Source: JdFR-22 sp964534325 | GTDB taxonomy: Archaea > Halobacteriota > Archaeoglobi > Archaeoglobales > Archaeoglobaceae | Reading direction: 5' to 3' | NCBI GenBank assembly: GCA_964534325.1 | Contig: CAZHOR010000034.1 | Coordinates: forward strand, 1 to 10,716 | DNA: 10,716 nt | Shown here: piece by piece, positions 1 to 6,247 of the stretch | How the letters are laid out: each line of letters opens with the position of its first letter | How positions within the stretch are numbered: the first letter of the stretch is position 1 | Position numbers and translations under genes: made by a program | The notes under the pieces: generated by a model | Databases searched by the model: none | Seen by the model: only the letters and a program-made list of their open reading frames with translations | What the model was told of the DNA's origin: nothing

Positions 1-88
1 AGGTAAGTATTAAATAATACGGATCTGATTACCCGGTAAGGGTTCCACATAGGTGCATTGTTAATATTTAAATAGGTGAGAGATTTTG

Positions 89-379
89 ATGGCTAAGCTG
101 GATAAAATGCTTGTTGATATGGGTAAATATTCAAGTAGGGAAGAGCTGATGGAGGATGCTCTTCGTGCTCTCCTTAGAACAAAACCGGAATTGAGGATGG
201 ATTTGGCAATTGAATTATATAAAAAGAGGGAGGTGTCTCTCTCAAGGGCAGCTGAGATTTGTGGGCTTAATATAGAGGATTTCAAAGAATTACTTAAAGA
301 AAGAGGAATTAAGATTACGGTTCCAGAAGTAACTCCCGATGAGCTGGACAGGGAGGTGGAACTGATATTAAGCCTGTAA
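89..379 (+). CDS. UPF0175 family antitoxin
   Basis: This is a 96-residue protein of the UPF0175 family, small DNA-binding antitoxins that usually neutralise a PIN-domain ribonuclease encoded just downstream. The N-terminal part (about residues 14-30, YSSREELMEDALRALLR) resembles a ribbon-helix-helix or dimerisation segment. Residues 33-74 carry the family signature: KPELRMDLAIELYKKREVSLSRAAEICGL, then IEDFKELLKERGI, a helix-turn-helix-like region. I chose ATG at 89 over the in-frame TTG at 86 because GGTGA at 75-79 lies 9 bases upstream of ATG. The 3' end overlaps the PIN toxin reading frame by 13 bases, as expected for a coupled toxin-antitoxin pair. The antitoxin reads intact although its partner is broken. 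The family call is by eye; a role in autoregulation is inferred. Confidence 0.88.
   Translation: MAKLDKMLVDMGKYSSREELMEDALRALLRTKPELRMDLAIELYKKREVSLSRAAEICGLNIEDFKELLKERGIKITVPEVTPDELDREVELILSL
351..360 (+). promoter_or_regulatory. Shine-Dalgarno site for the PIN toxin frame
   Basis: The sequence GGGAGGTGGA lies inside the 3' end of the antitoxin gene, 6-8 bases before the ATT codon at 367 that opens the PIN frame. Its position marks 367 as the original translation start, even though no ATG, GTG or TTG is present there now. Confidence 0.55.
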
Positions 380-863
380 TCATTGATACAGATATCTTGA
401 GTATGTTCGCCAAAATAGATTCAGTTGATCTACTGAAGCAGCTTTTGGGTGAAACAATAGCGATACTATAACCCCTAAGATAATGGATGAAATTTCTGTT
501 CCGTTAGAATATGGATACTCATTCCCTCTTAAAGTGTTCTCTACAGTAAAACCTGTACCCTTGAGTGAAGATTGCTTACAAGAGTATAAGAGATTAAAAG
601 ATAACCTCAACCTTGGTAAAGGAGAGCTAGAGGCCATAGCCTATTGCAAGATGAAGAATGGTATTTTTGTGACCAACGACGCAATAGCTAGGAAATATGC
701 GATAGAGGAAGGTGTCACTGTTATATCGTTACAAGCAATCTTAAGGTCATTGTGGAAAAAGAAATTAAAAACCAAAGAAGAAGTTAAGCAAATCCTTAAA
801 CAGGTAAAGGATGCTGACAACCTTGAATTAAACAAAGAGTTTGAGAAAGAAGTATTTGGTTAG
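367..863 (+). pseudogene. PIN-domain toxin (VapC-like, DUF3368 type), frameshifted
   Basis: A PIN-family ribonuclease toxin is split over two reading frames. The first frame (367 to the TAA at 469-471) reads (I)KPVIIDTDILSMFAKIDSV and then DLLKQLLGETIAIL, the beta1 strand with the first catalytic Asp. The second frame, open from 453 and carrying ATG at 483, continues as TPKIMDEISVPLEYGYSFPL and holds the remaining acidic sites: GKGELEAIAYCK (Glu48/Glu50 counted from that ATG) and VTNDAIARKYA (Asp66). Adding one base around 463-471 would join the frames as AI-TPKIMDEI, so one base appears lost. The gene also lacks a standard start: ATT stands at 367 with a good ribosome site upstream. The ORF from 483 alone lacks the first catalytic Asp and is unlikely to be an active nuclease. 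A sequencing error is the main alternative for the frameshift. Confidence 0.8.
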
Positions 864-886
864 GCTATAGTAGAGCACTTTTAAAT

Positions 887-1117
887 ATGAAACCTGAGCT
901 TAAGATAGAGATGGCTATTGAATTGTACTCAAAGGAGGAGATGTCTCTTTCAAGGGCTGCAGAAATAGCTGAAACAGACATAGAAAGTTTTAAGGAGATA
1001 CTCAAGTCAAGAGGATTAAAACTGAAGAGTTATACTGGCTCGGAAAAGGAAGAGGATATAGAGAAAGGCGGTTATAACACAATAACCGAGAGGATAAGAA
1101 ATGAAGATCAAATATGA
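887..1117 (+). CDS. 5'-truncated second UPF0175 antitoxin copy
   Basis: The 76-residue reading frame starts inside the UPF0175 domain: KPELKIEMAIELYSKEEMSL then SRAAEIAETDIESFKEILKSRG aligns with residues 33-74 of the first copy at 89-379. The homology begins before the ATG: in-frame codons 872-886 read RALLN, matching RALLR of the first copy, and then stop abruptly next to the end of the PIN gene. The N-terminal 25 or so residues of the family are therefore missing. No ribosome site precedes ATG 887. The C-terminal tail (SYTGSEKEEDIEKGGYN...) differs from the first copy. The end overlaps the DUF2283 gene by 17 bases. It is probably a remnant, though a short C-terminal helix-turn-helix protein could still be made. 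Divergence from the first copy shows this is not a recent duplication. Confidence 0.65.
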   Translation: MKPELKIEMAIELYSKEEMSLSRAAEIAETDIESFKEILKSRGLKLKSYTGSEKEEDIEKGGYNTITERIRNEDQI

Positions 1118-1304
1118 TAGAGAGGTGGATATAATAGTGATTGAGCTCTCAGAGGATGTAGGTTATGCTAAGGAGGTTGAGAACTGGTTATTCATTAGCA
1201 GGGAGAATAGACTTGTAATTGTTGAAATACTGGATGCAAGTGATTTTGTGTGTGAGTTGAGTGGGGTTATGAGTAGAAGTGAAGGGGAAACGGTTAAAAA
1301 ATGA
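1101..1304 (+). CDS. DUF2283 domain protein
   Basis: This 67-residue protein matches the DUF2283 pattern: MKIKYDREVDIIVIELSEDV, then YAKEVENWLFISRENRLVIVEILDAS, i.e. the family's (M)KIxYDxExDxLyIxL opening and the closing GxEILDAS-like strand. It is a full-length, small, all-beta family protein. DUF2283 genes occur widely in archaea and bacteria, often beside toxin-antitoxin genes, and a putative antitoxin role has been suggested; no biochemical function is established here. GAGAGGA at 1088-1094 gives a good ribosome site 6 bases before ATG. The 17-base overlap with the truncated UPF0175 frame indicates co-transcription. No DUF4258-type partner toxin is visible in the window. A T-rich stretch follows the stop (1305-1320) and may end the transcript. 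Confidence 0.75.
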   Translation: MKIKYDREVDIIVIELSEDVGYAKEVENWLFISRENRLVIVEILDASDFVCELSGVMSRSEGETVKK

Positions 1305-1386
1305 TATTTTTATTAATTGGCTGTATTCTGTAATTGAAGTCGATGTCAGTTGAAAAGAATACTCTTGAAATAAATAAAAAGAAAAA

Positions 1387-2403
1387 ATGAAACTTGAAAT
1401 TGAGAGAACTATTCCCAATTTAAGACCTCACACAATAATAGACAGTTCCATAATTTCTTCTTCTGGCTACAAAATCTACAAAAGTGAGGATGAAGGAAAT
1501 AGTTGGGATAAGTGTGCCAAACTACCTGTTAATTCATTCAATTACATTCTATCCAGGTTTAGACTAACCAGCAGGTTGACCAGAGCGGGGATATCTCAGA
1601 TAAAGCGATTTGGGGATAAATTGTTGATCTCTTGCGACAAAAGAATGTTTGTATCTGACTTATCTTTTTCCTACATTGACACTATTGATTTAACTGTTCG
1701 TGCCTACCAGCTACTGGATAACAGTATTTGCACTACACCCGGATATGTTTATTATGGAGAGTACTTCCCCAATCCCAAGAGAGAAGAGGTGAGAATCTAC
1801 AGAAGTAAGGATGGTGTGGATTGGGAAGTGGTTTATGCCTTCCCTGAAAGAAGTATCAAGCATGTTCATGTTCTGCAATACGATCCTTTCACCAATAAGA
1901 TATGGTTCTCCACAGGCGACAGCGATAAGGAGTGTGTCCTGGGTTATGCAGATCAAGATTTCTCACAAGTGAAGATAGTAGGGAAGGAGAGTCAGCTATG
2001 GCGAACTCTTGAGTTTTATTTCACTAAGGATTATGTTTATTGGGCCACAGACACTCCACTGGAACAGAATAAGCTTGTCTCATATCACAGGGAGAATGGA
2101 GAGGTCAGAGACATCGTGGGAGTGAACGGACCGGTCTATAACCTTAAAACATTTGGCGGTGGTTATATTATGGCTACTGCGGTAGAAGGTGGTAAAGGAG
2201 AGTGGGATAATAAAGCGAGGTTGTGGTGCTCACCTGATCTCTTCAATTGGGAGGAATGTATATCGTATGAGAAGGATGGCTACCCCTATTTGATGGGGTT
2301 GGGGAGATTATTGTTGTGCGACAATCTGAAGGATAAGATAATATTTTCAGGTTTGGGGTTGAAGGGAATTGATAATAAACTGGTCATCGGCAGGATAATA
2401 TGA
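1387..2403 (+). CDS. Asp-box/BNR-like beta-propeller protein of a glycan locus
   Basis: This 338-residue protein has no recognisable enzyme motif. It has repeated Asp-box-like turns: KSEDEGNSW (residues 32-40), RSKDGVDW (139-146) and a degenerate SPDLFNW (282-288). These sit among short beta-strand segments such as KIWFSTGD (171-178) and VYWATDTP (217-224), which suggests a BNR/sialidase-type propeller. No signal peptide or membrane segment is seen, so it is probably cytoplasmic. The sialidase catalytic set (Arg triad, Tyr/Glu pair) is not evident. The stop overlaps the start of the sulfatase-like gene (ATGA at 2400-2403), so the two are translationally coupled and probably act together, for example in modifying a glycan precursor. 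No clear ribosome site precedes ATG 1387; the upstream 80 bases are AT-rich. The propeller call is moderate and the function unknown. Confidence 0.7.
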   Translation: MKLEIERTIPNLRPHTIIDSSIISSSGYKIYKSEDEGNSWDKCAKLPVNSFNYILSRFRLTSRLTRAGISQIKRFGDKLLISCDKRMFVSDLSFSYIDTIDLTVRAYQLLDNSICTTPGYVYYGEYFPNPKREEVRIYRSKDGVDWEVVYAFPERSIKHVHVLQYDPFTNKIWFSTGDSDKECVLGYADQDFSQVKIVGKESQLWRTLEFYFTKDYVYWATDTPLEQNKLVSYHRENGEVRDIVGVNGPVYNLKTFGGGYIMATAVEGGKGEWDNKARLWCSPDLFNWEECISYEKDGYPYLMGLGRLLLCDNLKDKIIFSGLGLKGIDNKLVIGRII

Positions 2404-3755
2404 AGCCAAATTACTTGATCATAATCTCAGACTGCACCCGCCCGGATAAGATGTCCTGTTACGGGTATGAGAGGAATACTACCCCTAATGTGGATGAGGT
2501 GGCTAAAGAAGGTACGGTTTATACTAATGCCTATACTCAGGGTGTGTGGACACTGCCTACTCACTGCTCTTTGTTCACAGGTCTATATCCTTCGGAGCAT
2601 GGGTTGCTGGCAGCTAACGAAGAGCTGGACATTCAACTGGATAAAGGAATTCCCACTCTTGCTGAACAACTAAGGGAGTTAGGTTATGTTACTGCAGGAA
2701 TCTCCAATAATCCCTGGGTAGGATATTTGAGCGGAATGAATAGAGGTTTTGACTTCTTCATGGAGTCAGATGGAACTATAAAAGATGAACTTGGACTGGA
2801 ATTGGAGATACCTCTCACCATATCCCTCACAAATAAAATTCAGTCGGTGAGTAACAGCTTTTTCTTCAAGTTATTGATCCCTTATCTGGTTAAAAGGCCC
2901 TTATTCACCCAATTCTCTGTTGATGTTGCCAGGAGAGTTGTTGATCATGCAAATAAAGTGGGGAAGAACTTCTTCATATTCATGAACTTGATGGATACCC
3001 ACCAGCCATACTACCCCCCTAAAGAGGTCTTGAGTAAAATAGCTGGAGGATATGGGTTGGGGTCGTCAGTTTACACCAATTACAAGATCAGGAAGTACTA
3101 TAACGGGGAGAATATTGAGGTGAAGAATGTTTTGAACGATTATTACGATGCTTCTCTGAGGTATCAGGATGAGCAATTGGGCGGATTATTCTCTCACCTC
3201 AGGGAGAGTGATAAGATGGATGATACAGCCATATTCTTTACCTCAGATCATGGAAAGAACCTGGGGGAGTATGGAGTTAGTGAGCAATTGAACTTCTTAA
3301 AGGATAACATACTCAGGATTCCTTTAATTGTAAGGTATCCTGAACGCTTTCCTGCCGGTGAGGACAGCAGTTATGTGCAGTTGATAGACATAAACTATAC
3401 CATCAGGGAGATGATGGGGGAGAGTAAGGTGCATGAGAAAGATAATACTCTCTTGGATGATGGTAAAGTTGCTTATGTGGAAGCTGAGCTACCTTTCAAC
3501 ATAATGGAAGAAAAGTCCAGTGTGGAGAAGGATAAGGTGATGGGTGTAGTTACCAAGGAGGGCAAGTTGATAGAGTCCCAGAGAGAGGGATTGTTGTATA
3601 GCGCTAAAACAAGTTTAGATGAGGAGAAGTTCTCTTCAGCAGATTCTAGTCACAGGCTTTATGAGTTGCTGGATGGTTATAAGAGGTCTTTAAGTAAGAG
3701 TGGTAAGGAGAAGGAGAGATTGTCGAAGGCGATAAAGAAGATGAAGTTATCTTGA
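2400..3755 (+). CDS. Sulfatase-like hydrolase/transferase with Thr nucleophile
   Basis: This 451-residue member of the alkaline phosphatase/sulfatase superfamily has its metal-site motifs in order: ISDCTRPDKMSCYGY (Asp11 and Asp16), GVWTLPTHCSLFTGLYPSEHG (48-68), FMNLMDTHQPYYPP (194-207) and FTSDHGKNLGEYG (280-292, Asp283-His284), followed by RIPLIVRYP. The active-site segment aligns with the sulfatase C/S-X-P-S-R signature but reads T51-L-P-T-H, so the residue that becomes formylglycine is replaced by Thr. Thr nucleophiles are known in phosphotransferase and phosphatase relatives such as LtaS and phosphoethanolamine transferases. The likely reaction is therefore phosphoester or phospho-group chemistry rather than classical sulfate hydrolysis. 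No signal peptide or membrane helix is seen, so it is probably cytoplasmic. Its ATG overlaps the upstream propeller gene's stop. The C-terminal 100 residues are Lys/Glu/Ser-rich. The substrate is unknown. Confidence 0.85.
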   Translation: MKPNYLIIISDCTRPDKMSCYGYERNTTPNVDEVAKEGTVYTNAYTQGVWTLPTHCSLFTGLYPSEHGLLAANEELDIQLDKGIPTLAEQLRELGYVTAGISNNPWVGYLSGMNRGFDFFMESDGTIKDELGLELEIPLTISLTNKIQSVSNSFFFKLLIPYLVKRPLFTQFSVDVARRVVDHANKVGKNFFIFMNLMDTHQPYYPPKEVLSKIAGGYGLGSSVYTNYKIRKYYNGENIEVKNVLNDYYDASLRYQDEQLGGLFSHLRESDKMDDTAIFFTSDHGKNLGEYGVSEQLNFLKDNILRIPLIVRYPERFPAGEDSSYVQLIDINYTIREMMGESKVHEKDNTLLDDGKVAYVEAELPFNIMEEKSSVEKDKVMGVVTKEGKLIESQREGLLYSAKTSLDEEKFSSADSSHRLYELLDGYKRSLSKSGKEKERLSKAIKKMKLS

Positions 3756-3829
3756 AAATTCTTATTGTAGATTATTGTTTGAAAGATTACGGTACAATGT
3801 ATGAGAGTGCTGAATGTAGGTGTAAGTAA
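3752..3829 (+). pseudogene. Possible glycosyltransferase N-terminal remnant
   Basis: A 25-codon frame opens with TTG overlapping the sulfatase stop (TTGA at 3752-3755) and reads MKILIVDYCLKDYGT, then MYESAECRCK and a stop. The opening resembles the first beta strand and loop of GT4-type glycosyltransferases (MKILIVDY...YGG). It is interrupted by the next glycosyltransferase, whose own equivalent strand starts 49 bases later. It may be the stub of a replaced gene, a short coupling leader, or chance. Confidence 0.35.
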
Positions 3830-4973
3830 TAATTATGGGGGAGTACAAAGTAGAATATTAACAGTTGCCAGAGAATTGAGGAATCATGGTATAGAAACGA
3901 TTATTTTAACCCCTAAAGAAGAAGGAGATTTTTTACAGAAAGCGAGTGAAGAGGATTTCAGGGTAATTCAAACTTCTTTATTATCTAGGCCCCGTTATCT
4001 GGACAGTTTCTCTTCTATTATTGCAAATCTAAAGTTATTTTTTACGTTCCCATTTTCAGTTTTCGTAATTGCTAGATTGATTAAAAATGAAAATATAGAT
4101 ATTGTCCACCTGAATGGGTTGTATAACTTCCAAGTGGCAGTAGCGGCTTTTATTACACGGAAGAAGATAGTCTGGCACTTGATTAGTACACTATACCCTA
4201 AGCTTGTGGTTCGATTTTTAATGCCGTTCGTTGAATTACTTGCAGATCACACGGTAGTTGTTGCAGAAAAAATTGGTACATATTACTTTGGAAACAAAGA
4301 TTGTTTAAAAAGAAGTAACACCTCTATCATATACTCCCCCGTTAATATAAACACGTTTAACCCTAAAAATTCCTCAAATATAAGGAAGGAGAATTTTAAA
4401 CAAGAGTTTAATATAAAGGATTATGACAGGATTGTTGGTTTTGTTGGTAGTATAAATCCTGCTAAAGGACTAGAATATTTTATACATGGAGCAAATTTGA
4501 TAAAGAAAAGTTTTAACAATGTGAAATTTGTTATAGTAGGAGGTGTTATAAGCAGCCAGCAAAACTATCATAAGAGGTTGCTATCAATAGTAGAATCTTT
4601 ACAAATTGATGAAGATATTATTTTTACTGGAAAGAGAAGTATAGATGACCTACCTGATATTTATTCTTTATTTGATATTGTTTTATTAACCTCTGTAGCA
4701 GAAGGAATACCTCTAGTGATATTGGAGGCTATGTCGATGGAGAAACCAGTCATTGCTACTGACGTAGGTGGTATATCAGAACATGTGATAGATGGAGATA
4801 CTGGAACGATAGTTCCAGTGAGGGATCCTAAAGCTATCGCTGAGGCCGTAAAGTACTACTTAGAGAACCCTAAGCAGAGAATACGTGTGGGTAAAAGAGG
4901 AAAAAAAAGAATTGAGAAATACGCTTCTTTAGAAAAATGTGTTAAAGAACATAAAAATATTTATATGAATTAA
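3801..4973 (+). CDS. GT4-family glycosyltransferase
   Basis: This 390-residue retaining glycosyltransferase of the GT-B fold (family GT4) probably adds a sugar to a lipid-linked or growing surface glycan at the cytoplasmic membrane face. The N-domain starts MRVLNVGVSNNYGGVQSRI with the GGVQ donor/acceptor loop (13-16) and IDIVHLNG (99-106). The C-domain shows GFVGSINPAKGLEYF (213-227), VKFVIVGG (241-248), IIFTGKR (273-279) and the GT4 EX7E motif EGIPLVILEAM (Glu301 and Glu309), then KPVIATDVGGISE. Length is normal for the family. ATG at 3801 gives the canonical first strand; the ribosome site is weak. The gene is markedly more AT-rich than the sulfatase gene before it and is followed after 17 bases by the pyruvyl transferase, so both probably share a transcript. 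Donor and acceptor sugars cannot be read from sequence. Confidence 0.92.
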   Translation: MRVLNVGVSNNYGGVQSRILTVARELRNHGIETIILTPKEEGDFLQKASEEDFRVIQTSLLSRPRYLDSFSSIIANLKLFFTFPFSVFVIARLIKNENIDIVHLNGLYNFQVAVAAFITRKKIVWHLISTLYPKLVVRFLMPFVELLADHTVVVAEKIGTYYFGNKDCLKRSNTSIIYSPVNINTFNPKNSSNIRKENFKQEFNIKDYDRIVGFVGSINPAKGLEYFIHGANLIKKSFNNVKFVIVGGVISSQQNYHKRLLSIVESLQIDEDIIFTGKRSIDDLPDIYSLFDIVLLTSVAEGIPLVILEAMSMEKPVIATDVGGISEHVIDGDTGTIVPVRDPKAIAEAVKYYLENPKQRIRVGKRGKKRIEKYASLEKCVKEHKNIYMN

Positions 4974-4990
4974 TAAAGGTAAAATAAAAA

Positions 4991-6088
4991 ATGAAGGGGT
5001 GTTTGAACTACAAGAAAGTACTTTTAGTAGGTCATTTTGGTGCTGGGAATGCAGGAGACGATGCCATGGGTGTAGGTACTCTTTATTCTTTGAGGGAGTA
5101 CTCTGTTGAGGCTCGTATTCTAACAAAGACAAGAGGGATATTTGAAAAATACGGATTTGATTTTTTGACTGAGAAGGATTTCTCAATATTTAATATTATT
5201 TCGAGTATAATTTGGGCAAATAGAGTTATTATTGCTGGTGGGTCCCACTTTAATGATTTTGATAGTCACATGTTTAGAAGGTACAGGGTTTTTATTTTTT
5301 ATTTAGCTTTAGTAACATTCTCTAAATGCTTAAGGAGGGAGGTTCACTTAATAGGCCAGGGTTTTGGGCCGATAGAGAGATATGGCTTTAAACTTATTTT
5401 TAGGATTATAGTTCGACTTGCAGATTTTATAAGCGTGAGAGACAGTGATTCATTAAAAATAGACTTTTTAGATACTAGAGACTGGGTCAAGGCTTTTGAT
5501 TTAGCAGCATTTATTCCTCTAAAAAAGAGGGAAGGGCTTGAAAGCAATATTGTAGGTATTTCAATAACTCCTGCCAACAGGAAATTTTACAGAAAACCTG
5601 AAGAGGATAAAAAGCTATGCGAAACTCTGGCAGCAGCCTTAAATGATTTAGAAGAAGTTGACGAAATAGACATCTTTGTTTTCCATACGGGCAGTGCCAA
5701 AAGTTCAGACGTAGGTATTTCGGAGGAGTTGAAGAATAACCTCAATTTTGATAATGTTAAGTTAGTTTGTTATGAGAATGATCCAGTAAACTTTCTTCAT
5801 GAAGTTGGGAGGTGCAAATATTTTATTGGTATGAAACTACACTCAATTGTATTTGCTTACCTTAACAATGTTCCTGTGTTGACTATCGCTTATCACCCCA
5901 AGTGCAGTTCTTTTGCTGAGTATGTTGGATATGAACCTACGGCTATAGTTAATATTAGTGAATTGACGCTTAAGGAGTTAAAAAAGAGAATAAGTTTATT
6001 AACTCAAGGTTCTGGTGATTTTAAACCGAGCATGGAATTAAATAGAGCTATGGAGCTTTTAAAAAGGAATTTAACCAAAGAATTCTGA
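4991..6088 (+). CDS. Polysaccharide pyruvyl transferase family protein
   Basis: This 365-residue member of the polysaccharide pyruvyl transferase family (PF04230, CsaB-like) belongs to enzymes that transfer pyruvate from phosphoenolpyruvate to make ketal-pyruvylated sugars. Diagnostic segments are VGHFGAGNAGDDAM (13-26), IAGGSHFND (81-89), LIGQGFGPIERYG (120-132), DFISVRDSDSL (145-155) and the C-terminal GMKLHSIVFAYLNNVPVL (280-297) followed by AYHPKCSSFAEY. Length is typical. GGTAA at 4977-4981 provides a ribosome site before ATG. It lies 17 bases after the GT4 gene on the same strand. In the ancestral arrangement, before IS-A inserted, it was followed after roughly 100 bases by the second GT4. 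Pyruvylation would add negative charge or an S-layer anchoring group to the glycan. Some family members use other acceptors, so the exact substrate is uncertain. Confidence 0.9.
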   Translation: MKGCLNYKKVLLVGHFGAGNAGDDAMGVGTLYSLREYSVEARILTKTRGIFEKYGFDFLTEKDFSIFNIISSIIWANRVIIAGGSHFNDFDSHMFRRYRVFIFYLALVTFSKCLRREVHLIGQGFGPIERYGFKLIFRIIVRLADFISVRDSDSLKIDFLDTRDWVKAFDLAAFIPLKKREGLESNIVGISITPANRKFYRKPEEDKKLCETLAAALNDLEEVDEIDIFVFHTGSAKSSDVGISEELKNNLNFDNVKLVCYENDPVNFLHEVGRCKYFIGMKLHSIVFAYLNNVPVLTIAYHPKCSSFAEYVGYEPTAIVNISELTLKELKKRISLLTQGSGDFKPSMELNRAMELLKRNLTKEF

Positions 6089-6107
6089 ATTTTGATCTAT
6101 TCAGAAT
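6082..6107 (+). terminator. Stem-loop over the pyruvyl transferase stop codon
   Basis: ATTCTGAAT (6082-6090) and ATTCAGAAT (6099-6107) are perfect 9-bp complementary arms around an 8-base loop, and the first arm contains the TGA stop. No T-run follows directly, so this may be a 3' end-stabilising or attenuating hairpin rather than a true terminator. Confidence 0.4.
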
Positions 6108-6111
6108 AGAT
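6095..6111. repeat. 17-base perfect palindrome ATCTATTC-A-GAATAGAT
   Basis: Eight-base arms flank a single central base. Odd-centred palindromes like this are common regulator binding sites. It shares bases with the hairpin that ends the pyruvyl transferase gene, so the two structures are mutually exclusive as folded RNA. Before IS-A inserted it would have lain about 90 bases upstream of the second GT4 gene. Confidence 0.5.
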
Positions 6112-6145
6112 GGAAAAACTAACTGGAGAAGTAAGTAATATTGCA

Positions 6146-6161
6146 CTGTTATTAGGGTCTC
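6146..6161. repeat. Left end of IS-A: target duplication plus inverted repeat
   Basis: CTGTTA (6146-6151) is the target-site duplication and TTAGGGTCTC (6152-6161) is the left terminal inverted repeat. Both have exact partners at the other end (7513-7518 direct, 7503-7512 inverted). Confidence 0.85.
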
Positions 6162-6247
6162 CATTATCCATTTTCCTTATAAAATTTATTTGTCTGTAAT
6201 AGCCTTTCTTTCAGAAAATAGGTTGCTCCAGAAGAGTGTTATGTTTG

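Noticed and set aside
1..88. tRNA end or upstream gene end in the first bases
   Set aside because: All plus-strand frames stop within the first few codons, and GGTAAGGGTTCC does not fit a tRNA T-arm with a paired stem. Nothing beyond the antitoxin ribosome site is supported.
463..483. Programmed frameshifting in the PIN gene
   Set aside because: No slippery heptamer, downstream structure or Shine-Dalgarno stimulator is seen at the junction. A simple one-base loss fits better.
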